DNA from: Isoetes taiwanensis
Lineage: Eukaryota > Streptophyta > Lycopodiopsida > Isoetales > Isoetaceae
DNA length: 64,000 nucleotides
Assembly: GCA_021234155.1 (NCBI GenBank)
Contig: JAJEKV010000032.1
Span: 16,064,407-16,128,406 of the forward strand
Direction: 5' to 3'
The notes under the pieces are model-generated. The model did not search any database, was not told the DNA's origin, and saw nothing but the letters and a program-made list of their open reading frames with translations. The stretch's first letter is position 1; every line of letters starts with the position of its first letter. A program made the position numbers and the translations under genes. Shown one piece after another: positions 51,425 to 60,425 of this stretch.

Positions 51425-52620
51425 CTAATCAAAAATAGTTACTAGAAACTACACATAGTTATAAATTACAACTAAAAAAAACTATACTTACTTAAGAAAA
51501 ACCATACTTTTTAATCAAAAATAGTTACTAGAAACTACACATAGTTATAAATTACAACTCAAAAAAAAGACTTTTACTTAAGAAATAGCACTTGAAAAAC
51601 TATGTCTAGTCGTTAACCACACCACTTTAGAAAACCATACTTCCTTAAAATATAGCCACTTAGAAACTACATCTACTTATAAACTACACTTCAAAAAACC
51701 ATACTTCCCTAAAAAAACAAATACTTAAAAACTACACCCAATTATATAAACCACACCTCCAAAAACCATACTTCCTTAAAAAATAGCTTCTAAAAACTAC
51801 ACCTAGTTATAAACTACACCACTTCAAAAACCATACTTCATTAGAAAAACAAAACCACTTAAGAACTACACCAACTTATAAACCACACCTCAAAACCCAT
51901 ACTTCTTTCCAAAAACCGCTTAAAAACTACACTCACTTATAAACTACACCTCAAAAACAACACCTAGACTTAAAAATCATACCACTTCGAATACTATACT
52001 TCCTTAGAAAAAAAAATTTTACTTAAAAACTACACCTACTTATAAACGACACCTTAAAAACCATATTTTCCAACAAATAGCTACTTAAAAACTACACCTC
52101 CAAAAACCATACTTCCTTAGAAATAGCTTCTAAAAAACTACACCTAGTTATAAACTACACCACTTCGTAAAACCATACTTCATTAGAAAACAACCACTTA
52201 AGAACTACACCCACTTACAAACCACACCTCAAAACCCATACTTCTTTCCAAAACAAATGCTTAAAAACTACACTCACTTACAAACTACACCTCAAAAATA
52301 ACACCTAGACTTAAAAAAAAATCATACCACTTCGTAAAAACTATACTTCCTTAGAAAAACCTACTTAAAAAACTACACCTACTTATAAACGACACCTTAA
52401 AAAACCATATTTCCTTAAAAAATAGCTACTTAAAAACAACACCTTATTATAAACCACACCTCAGAAAACAACATCCTCTTAAAAACAACTCATCTTTAAA
52501 AAAAAAACTACACTTCCGCAAAATGAAACCACACCTAAAAAAAAAACCACACCTTCAAAAAAAAAAAGCTATAGCTCCTTAAAAAAAACCTACATCGTCT
52601 TCTTAATAAACCACACCTCC
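51425..52620 (+). repeat. Satellite of about 65-bp AAAACTACACC monomers
   Basis: About 18 monomers with the pattern AAAACTACACCTACTTATAAA, CCACACCTCAAAAACC, ATACTTCCTTAGAAAATAGC. Adjacent monomers differ, but a block recurs with a period of about 340 bp: CTTAAGAACTACACC at 51,859 and 52,197, with CACCTAGACTTAAAAA and TATAAACGACACC following in each. This is a five-monomer higher-order repeat. The first 160 bp hold an 85-bp direct duplication (51,428 and 51,513). The right end decays into A-rich runs. It is strongly strand-asymmetric (A and C on plus, almost no G). Confidence 0.9.
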
Positions 52621-52624
52621 ACAT

Positions 52625-52663
52625 AACCACATGTAGAGTTTTTTTGAACAACAACATGTGGTT
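52625..52663. repeat. Perfect 10-bp inverted repeat
   Basis: AACCACATGT at 52,625-52,634 and ACATGTGGTT at 52,654-52,663 are exact reverse complements with a 19-base T/A-rich loop. It lies between the satellite and the transposase remnant and marks the change of composition. It could be a hairpin or the end of the transposon. Confidence 0.6.
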
Positions 52664-52738
52664 TTTCTTTTACTGTTGTTTTTAAGTGTGGTCCCAGAAT
52701 TGGGGTGGTAGTGTATTTCTTCACAATCTGTGCTCTCC

Positions 52739-53269
52739 TCAAAGATCACAGTATCTATCTTTAAACAATTTCCACCATTTCATGCCCAAAACTCCATCAA
52801 TAAATGGAGTAGACATGCCTGTACAAATTTCTGCGACTATCTCTCTCAGCATTCGAACTGTAACACCTGTTCCTTTAGCGACCATTTCCAAGCATCCAAT
52901 CACAAGATCTTCTTTCTCCTTTGGGGACAATGCCTTTAGCTTTCTTCCATTAGTCACATGGAAAAGATCAAACAATCAATTCCTAAAGGTTGTGTGAGGA
53001 ATTCCATGTTTTCTAGCAACCTCACTAATGCTTGAATAGCCTTCCTTAGCTTCTTCAATGACAACCTTCATCTTCTCATTAGTCCATGATCCTCTCTTCC
53101 AATTTATAGCCTTATCTTTCGCATGACAAATGTGGACTTTTGGACTTTCACTATGTGATCGGGGATGAGGAATGTCATATATAAAATGAATTCTTATCTT
53201 TGGCAGGAGAATAAGTAGAAGATTTAGAAATCTAGGAATTTTGGGATGAGTTTTGAGAGGCTTGAACAA
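52739..53269 (-). pseudogene. pogo/Tigger-like transposase N-terminal remnant
   Basis: One minus-strand frame from 53,269 to 52,739 holds about 175 codons with a single TGA near 52,976. The first recognisable part is a psq-type helix-turn-helix: KRGSWTNEKMKVVIEEAK, then SEVARKHGIPHTTFRN. After the stop, LSPKEKEDLVIGCLEMV, TPFIDGVLGMKWWKLFKDR matches the CENP-B-type DNA-binding domain (E.E..LV.WC..M......TP F..G.PG..WW..F..R). The frame then stops, and the DDE/D catalytic domain is absent downstream. The first roughly 50 residues before KRGSW are not typical and may be non-coding. It is a truncated DNA-binding remnant of a class II transposon, or of a domesticated CENP-B-like protein. Confidence 0.8.
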
Positions 53270-54825
53270 CGATACGACTTGAGCAAAGGGAAAAAAACAA
53301 GCTTCTGTGCCAGATCCATCTTATATACTCAATTCCCGGTTCGAATCGATTTCTAGAGAAGTAGAAGGATTAATCTAAGAGTTAAGGCTTGGATCTCCGT
53401 CAAAACACCAATTTAAAGTAGGAATGATCCAAGTGCATAACATCAATTGCTTGCCACAACATTGATCCTGACGCGCAGCGATCTGGAGCACAGATTTGGA
53501 GGAGGGAAAACTTTTTGAGGCGGGGAAAGTTGTTGGATTTATGGAAGAAAAATATTTCTAAGCTTACAATCGATGCACGCAAGTAGTAGATGATCTTTGG
53601 AAGAAGAAAATGCATCTCAATGGTTGTAAGACCTGCATGCACGTAGCAAAACATGGGTATAACGGTTGAGATAACATGGCCAAAGAGTGAACACAACGGT
53701 AAATTGTTGAACTATTCCAGGAATGAAGCATGGACCAAAAATAACATATTTTTGCACCTTAATCAGCCAAATAATGAACCAAGCAAAACTCCATAATGCA
53801 CATCTGATGGGTTCAAAGTGAGCCATACATGAATAGATTGTGATCCAAGCTAGGAGGAAGGATTGGATGAAGAGTGCAGGAACCTCAAATCTTTTGCCAA
53901 TGATGGGCCTTCATTGGACCAAATGGGTGCCATGCTATAGTATTTTGGTTGCTAGGCTGGACCATAAATGGGACAAACTTGGTTGGCATATTGTCCTTAA
54001 TTTTGGACGAAAAGATAGTAGGGGTCATTCCAATGGTGGAGACTCTACTCTAGTTTTAGAGGCCTATGGTTTAAGGGAGGGATGTAGTGTGAGCCACAAT
54101 TTCCTTGTCTCACGAATCACTATATATGTACTAGGCACACACTCTCCCCATCCCTAATCATGGAATGTTAAAGAATGGCAAAATGACTTGCAACTATCAC
54201 TCGTCACCCTTACATATTCAAAATGCATTTTGGAGAGAAATCCTTGTCAAAACCATTAGCCGTGAGGCGGGAATGACTCATAAAATGCAATTTTTGAGAC
54301 GTCAATGCAAGCTAGGATCAATTCTGTAAGGTATAAATTAATGTGCCAAGAAGAACTTCGGGGAAATCCAAGAACAAGTGCAACAAAAATTTGGCGACAT
54401 TTCTTAAAGAAAGCATGCCACGTGGCTTGTTCTTCATTGGCTTACATTTACGGTCAAAATGGGAACCATGTTAATCCTCTACATAACTTAATTATTCCTG
54501 TTGACGAAGGATATTCCCTTAAATATTCTTCCTATGGGTCAAACCTGCATAGCCTTGTCCATGAGAGATGCCAAATAAAAGGTAGGCCAAGGCCCATGCA
54601 TGGCCTGTGCTGTACCATTACTCCATGCTTGAGAGTGACCATAATGGCAATGGTTTTAACCTTATGAAAGAATTTTGGGCTAGTTTGAATAATCCAGCCC
54701 CCCCTCTTGTAGTATCCAACCTATGCACCAATTGAAGCAGATGTCCTCCCCCCCAACTTATCCGGCCCCCCTCGGAGGGATTGGGTACCTACACACAATG
54801 GGGTCAATTTCGTTAAGTTAAGGGA
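53270..54825. other. Unrecognised stretch
   Basis: Frames at 53,400-53,696 minus, 53,840-54,157 plus and 54,305-54,667 plus (120 codons) show no known motif. Two C-rich runs (CCAGCCCCCCCTC near 54,700 and CCCCCCCAAC near 54,750) precede the inverted-repeat element. Confidence 0.4.
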
Positions 54826-55249
54826 TTAACTTTTTAGGCTGAAATCACATTATAGCCCGAACCAAAAATTATATTAAAAATAACCATTAATATATTGCCA
54901 TGTGTATTTTTTGGACACCCAACGTATCACATTTAGGGTGCCAAAAACCTAGTCAGCGTTTTGGCACCCTCTCGGTTTCGACCGCAACACCACCTGTCTA
55001 AACTTTGGCAAACCACGCCGTTTAAAATTTCCAAAATCATCCGGCTTCTTTACTTTTGGTAATCAAAGAGAAGAATTTTGCTCATAATTGATCCGCTCTT
55101 GTGCCTACGCCGGTTTTTTGGCCTCCATTTCTTCTCCAAGTATGAATTACTCTTTCACATTTCGTTATGATTTGCAAAAAACATTTTGAGTACTACAATT
55201 TCTTTTGCTTTTATAATTTCATTGTCTATTGAGCACTCAATCGCTCAAT

Positions 55250-56295
55250 TAATACTTTAATTGTTTATGTTCATTGTGTACTCAATTTGGTTAGGGATTA
55301 CCCACACCATATCTTCTAGTTAATGTCTCATATATGTCAGGATTCATTGCTAAACTATATATGTCAAGATTTCATTGCTAAACTTTATTATTTTTTAATG
55401 TTAAGGTCTGAACATCGAATACTATATCTCTGATTAATGTATCAGAGAATACATGTGAGCTATAACTTTGGAAAAGCTAAAAAAAGCACGTGTGATGAGC
55501 ATTGTATGGATGCTTTCCATAAGCTACATTTGTTTACATACTTGCTATCATGAAAATGACACCTTTCCTTTCTGTACTTTATGTTCCTTGCTCAATAATG
55601 TTATATGTGAGAAATGATTTTGGCTCAATTTGTAGGTACAATTCTACTTGTAACTTGTAGTCCAATTTTTTATTTGTAGTTATTACAGTCAATTGCCTAT
55701 TTGACTTCCTTATTTGAAAAAGCAATTCACATTATGGGGCTATGAGTGCCCATGGTTCTGACACCATTATTTTTGCTCATAAAGTTCTGGTTGCAGTGCC
55801 ATACATTTATTGGATACTCAACTTGGTTGGGGAGTATGAAAACCATATTTTCTGGTTAATGTCTCGTATGTTTTAAAATTAGATTGCTCAACAATATTCT
55901 AGTTATTAAATGTTAAAATTTGAATTTTTGAATAATATCTCTGGTTAATGTAGCAGAAGAAGGCTTTGAGGCATAGATCTTGTATTTATCAGGTTGCCAA
56001 ACTAGTGAGAAATGATTTTGGTGCAGGCTAAAATGTTGCCAAAATAGTGCCAACTGATTTTGATGCAGGCACACTATTGTTAGAAAACCTGTAAGTAAAT
56101 GGTACAGGAAAGTATGGTTTGAGATTTCTTTATTGGTAATAGGTGAGCTATGGCTTTAGAAAAGCTAATGAAAGAACTTCATGATTTTTTATTGGCTTGA
56201 AAAAAAGGTGTTGACAATATATTAGAGCATGCACATGTGCTGTGATGGGCACAATATGAATGGTTTCCACACGTGTTACTTACATACTTACACGG
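55250..56295 (+). repeat. Diverged direct repeats inside the TIR element
   Basis: Copy 1 (55,250-55,560) and copy 2 (55,800-56,290) share CCATAT.TTCT.GTTAATGTCT, ATATCTCTG.TTAATGTA.CAG, GTGAGCTAT..CTTT.GAAAAG and a final GTTACTTACATACTTACAC-like block. Parts of the interval 55,545-55,810 recur at 58,040-58,550 (ATGAAA.TGACACCTTT, TAGGTACA.T, TAATTGTAGTTA). The element therefore grew by internal duplication. Confidence 0.6.
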
Positions 56296-57680
56296 GTGAA
56301 AATATCGTTACCCCGGTTTTAGCATTCCATCAGGGTGAATACTCTCCGAATCATCAATATCCTCCTCGCAACGGATCCGCTCGAGGCCCCCGCGAACCGC
56401 ACTGGATGCATCGGCAATAAATTCCAACACCGGCCCCGCTGAATCACAACGAATACTCACGGACGGAATATCCCAAGCAAATTCAAATTTATTACGCCAA
56501 TGTTATTCTTGGGAGGTTTTGGCGCTATGGCGAAGAAGAAAGGAGTTGTCTTTAACCGCCGCGATGAATCACGCCTTCTCGGATCGATCCAAAGAACCGG
56601 GCAAATAATGGCCGGGCAAACGCGTACTATGGAATGTGGGATTTGGCATTTGGGTCCCGTGTTGGAGGACGGATTGGGAGACGATTGGATCCCAAGATGG
56701 CCTTTGGGAGACGACATTGGAGGATCCGAGCCCTGTCACCGGGTAATGTAGAGGCTATGGTATGGTGCCGCCTTTGGGCTTAAGAAGGAAACCCGTGAGA
56801 AGAGGAGACAAAGGAGGGGGCTCTGCGGATGGAAGAATAATGTTGAAGAAAACGGGATTTGGCGTTTGGGTCCCGTGGTTGTTGCATGCCGAAATTTGCG
56901 GAGAGGAATGGCTCTTGAAGCTCGGCTTTGAGAAGCGCTAGTAATATAATGTGGCGACCGCTTTTTGTTTTCAAAAATCGGGGATCCCCCCGCTTTAGCG
57001 TAACTGCAAATGTATCATTTTTTTGTGTTGCCCGACCGCGGGGCATGATAATCGATTTTTTCCAAGCCGAAATCCTCCATAGCCACGGAATCCATACCTT
57101 CATACTCAAATCACCCGAAACCGGATCCGTGAGAGGACCCGCACGGCGATGAAGATGAAGAAGCATGCCAATGTTCTTTTCTTTCATATGTTTTCTCCTC
57201 ACTGCTTGAAATGAAGGTTTTAGTTGCCTTGTTGCTTCTCACGATCTTAATACGAGTTGCGGGGATGCCTTCTTAATATCATAGATATTGTGTTTGCTGT
57301 TGTACAAAGGTTATCCTCTTTTAACAAGCTAAATACTACTTATCCCATTACTCAGACGCCAATGTTCTTTTCTTTCATATGTTTTCTCTTCGCTAATATC
57401 TTCACATGAAAAGGGCATTGCGATATTGGCAAGGGGTTCAAATCCCCAATCGAAAAATTTCAAGCGCTTGTTCACAAAGATAACAATGGACATGGTCACC
57501 TTGTTTCTACCATTGGTTTAACATTAATTTCATTCATGATCTTCAAGAAACGTAGGGTCAGCTTAAACCATTCTCAACCATTTTTATGGAATCGGGCATG
57601 AACTTATCTTTGGGATTGAACCATCCGCCAATTTTTCCCTCCTTGCCAGGTTATTACAGATTCAAAGGTCTCTCAAAGTG
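56290..57680. other. GC-richer insert with coding-like frames
   Basis: Base composition rises relative to the flanks. Open frames exist on both strands (56,500-56,751 plus; 56,780-57,202 minus, 140 codons), but neither is recognised. The word GGGATTTGGC.TTTGGGTCCCG occurs twice (56,638 and 56,855). A 31-bp sequence (GCCAATGTTCTTTTCTTTCA then TATGTTTTCTC) occurs at 57,167 and 57,358. It may be sequence captured from a gene. Confidence 0.35.
57211..57276 (+). other. 21-codon signal-peptide-like frame
   Basis: ATG at 57,211 opens MKVLVALLLLTILIRVAGMP then Ser and stop. It has one Lys, a long hydrophobic core and a small-residue end, like a secretory signal peptide. It stops at once, so if real it is either the first exon of a captured gene or a broken one. 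No splice donor was found before the stop. Confidence 0.2.
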
Positions 57681-58045
57681 ATTCCTTCCCGAGGAATAGT
57701 ACGCGGTGATTCCACGGGGAGAATCTTATCGCTGTGATTCCACGGGAGAGAATATTTACGAGGTGATTCCACCTGGGAGAATATTATCGCACGTGGTGAT
57801 TCTACTCTGGGAGAATATTATGGTATACTGGTGATTCCACCCCCGGATCAATTCCATGTGATTCCCCGTAGAATAAAAGGTTGGTGATTCCATCCCGCGG
57901 TATTTCGCAGACGTGATTCCACCGGAAGGTATAAAATGGAGCCTGTCAGGTACGGATAACGGGGCAGGTACGGATAACGGGGCAAGAGGGTACGGATAAC
58001 GGGGCAGGAGGGTTAGTGATTCCGCGGGAGAGTTTCACCGCGATG
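57679..58045 (+). repeat. GTGATTCC minisatellite with nested GTACGGATAACGGGGCA repeats
   Basis: About ten units of roughly 26-36 bp begin GTGATTCCACGGG..GAGAAT with variable ends. They are interrupted at 57,950-58,014 by three units of 18-23 bp that share GTACGGATAACGGGGCA exactly, and one more GTGATTCC unit follows. The array sits inside the inverted-repeat element. Unit-length variation suggests slippage or unequal exchange. Confidence 0.9.
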
Positions 58046-59289
58046 GAATCAACCAAAACCAGGGTAAAGATATTTTCACCCTACTTACACTATGAAATGA
58101 CACCTTTTCCTTTGTGTACTATATCTTGAGTACTTACACTAATTGAATAGTTGTACTAGTGCAATGGCTTTATCCTTGTCCACCTTGAATGTGACTTTTT
58201 AAATATAATTTCTGCATTGCAGGTACACAGGTACACATAAGAACTAAGAAGCTTTAAACAATAACTTGGTTGTAGTTGGTAATTACTAGTTACACTCTAT
58301 TTTGTAGGTACAGTCCTATTTCTAGCTCTCGTACTCTATTTTTGTTTTAATTGTAGTTACACTATTTCTAGCTCTTGTTTTAATTGTAGTTACACTCAGT
58401 TGCTTTCCTGACTTCATATGTGAGAAAGCATTCTCTTTGGCTCACATTCTTCTGACACGAATTTTTTCCCCATGTGTTCCAGCAAGTTCTGTTGCAGTGA
58501 CATGCTTGCAATAAATGGGTGCAAATATTGCATTTTTTTATGTGGAATAGTTTATGAGAGTAGAATCAAAACCTTAGTGACATCTTCCTTTTCATAAAAG
58601 CAGAAATATATTGACAGGGAAACACAAGGCAATTTCTTGATACTATCAACTGAAGTAATATAGAATGAAATGGCAAGGTGTCACCAATAGCTAGCAATCA
58701 ATTATGCAAATTGAAGCATAAAAAAGGAAAACCTTCCTGCCATCATAGCTGAATATTCTGCTCTGCTATTCCTATCAACTTGATGTGTTGGTTAAGAGGC
58801 ATCCTCAAAATTTACATTGTATGAGTAAATGTTTTCCTCTTCCATAGATGCGAATTGCCGGTAAAGTTTGCTCACCAAAGACAAAGTTCAAGTTCATAAA
58901 ATTGGTGCAAATTGCCGATAAGTTCAAAAATTCAATACATTCTTGTTTGGAATCTAGAGACGTAATCTATGAAAACTCCCGCTGCTGTGAACAAACTAGA
59001 GAACGCAGTATAGCCGTTTGTGAAGATGGATTACGTCTATGAAAGAAGAACGGGCGACTATGAAGATAGATTGCGTGGCAAGTGACGTGTCCACTTTGGA
59101 TAGCATTAGGTGTGATACCAAGAGGACGGCCAAATTTTTTGGGAGTTTACCGGGTGACCAAAAATGCCACGTATTTTTTGGGTTCGGGCTGTAGTGTGAT
59201 TTCGGCCTTAACAGACTGTTAGAGTTTTGTTATCTTATTTCTTAACATTTAGCTAACAATTTTATGTTTTTGTCGACCAAAACTTATTC

Positions 59290-60425
59290 GTTTAGTTTTT
59301 TTCGTTAACTCGTCGGAGACTGGCGTCGAGACTCCTAAGGGCTCCATCGCCGGAGCTCCTCGCCGTGTCGTTGGCTCCAAAGTCTGATGAATCTAATCTG
59401 TAAGTTTCTTCCATATATACTGGATGAGTTTTTTCTTCAATATATTGCGTTGAAAGTAGGGTACATTCTGTGCCTTCTTTTTCTCTACAGACCATTTCTT
59501 ATCATAGATTCTGTGTTTTACTAAGAGAATACACACTTCCTGAAGCTCATATATGCCACTATTCAAAGCAGTTAAAATCTAATGAAGAAGGTCTGAAATC
59601 TAAACAGAGAATAGTTTTGAAGTGGATTTCAGAGTGGGTTCAGAAATTCAGTTTATTTAAATATTCTAGAAACATAGGATTCATAAATTTGTTCTTATCA
59701 AATGCAGCTGAAATGGCCAGTAATAATCAAGAGGATGTTGTAGAGATTGTAGCACCTTCTAGTGTCTATTTTCTATTACATAATTTTCAGTAAATGTACG
59801 CGTGAAGTTCATTGTCCTTTAATGCCATCAATGTAGTCTGTGGAGATATATGAATTGTAAATTTAATTTGCATGTGGAATTAATGGTGCCCTTGCTTCCT
59901 CTTGCCACATTTATCAAGGATTATGTAAATTTAATGGCCATGAAATACCCATTCTGGAACCTCCGCTACATATTACAGTGCAGAAAGAAAGGCCTGTGAT
60001 CAGAAGCCAGGCTGAACACATGTGCAGGCTTATTCAAACAGATAATGCTGTTTTGGAAAGTAGGAGGTAAAAATCTTTGTCATTTTCTGTCTTTATAAAC
60101 ACAGTTGGCACACAACCATATTCCTCAAGAGTTGTGTCAAAGTCTAGATTTAGAACTCCAACAGAAAATGGCCTGCACGACATTGCAGCTAAAACCACAT
60201 CCTGCAACCCAAGAATCGCATTAAATGGCATGGCTCTAAGCATAATTGTTTGGTCTAGATTTTTGAGTGCTCTAAGCATGATGTCTGTTCCTGAGAAGAA
60301 GATACCTGATATTAGAAAGAAAGAATTCAGAAGGATTTTATGTCCAATTTTAGATGGAAGACAGAATTGCTTTCGTATTAAAGCTAATTGGAGTGAAGCC
60401 TTCAATCAGTATAATATTTAACCCA
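59290..60425 (+). other. Exon-like segments, possible gene fragment
   Basis: A GC-rich segment ends in a good splice donor at 59,401 (TCT|GTAAGT). A long pyrimidine tract and acceptor (CTTTTTCTCTACAG) at 59,497 open a frame to 59,793 (about 98 codons), containing KQRIVLKWISEWVQKF and ASNNQEDVVEIVAP. A third frame at 59,865-60,067 (CKFNGHEIPILEPPLHITVQ) ends at AG|GTAAAA. A fourth, 60,077-60,421, is open on both strands. Phases do not join simply, so this is a pseudogene, has sequence errors, or is chance. The second segment slightly recalls the N-terminal helical domain of Ras-family exchange factors, but I do not assert it. Confidence 0.25.

Larger units (their letters stand above)
54826..59220. 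mobile_element. Apparent 4.4-kb terminal-inverted-repeat element
   Basis: The left end (54,836-54,870) reads AGGCTGAAATCACATTATAG then CCCGAACCAAAAA. The reverse complement of 59,175-59,208 reads AGGCCGAAATCACACTACAG then CCCGAACCCAAAAAA. Similarity continues inward, more diverged, for about 100 bp (ATGTGTATTTTTTGGACACCC against ACGTGGCATTTTTGGTCACCC). The interior has no recognised transposase. It contains diverged direct repeats, a GC-richer segment (56,290-57,680) and a minisatellite. It could be a non-autonomous MULE-like or other class II element carrying captured DNA. No target-site duplication was identified. Confidence 0.5.

Noticed and set aside
51425-52620. CRISPR-like array
   Set aside because: Monomers are contiguous and degenerate with no constant-length unique spacers. 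It is a satellite in eukaryotic sequence.
57679-58045. CRISPR-like array of GTGATTCC repeats
   Set aside because: Unit lengths vary, the supposed spacers are repeat variants, and no cas genes exist. It is a minisatellite.
59498-59793. Ras-family exchange factor N-terminal domain
   Set aside because: Only a short KQRIVLKWISEW stretch is reminiscent, and plants are not known to carry typical RasGEF proteins. A profile search would be needed before any such claim.
60034-60421. A confident gene call from the frames open on both strands (123 codons minus, 114 plus)
   Set aside because: Both are open over nearly the same bases, neither has a recognised domain, and neither joins its neighbours in phase.
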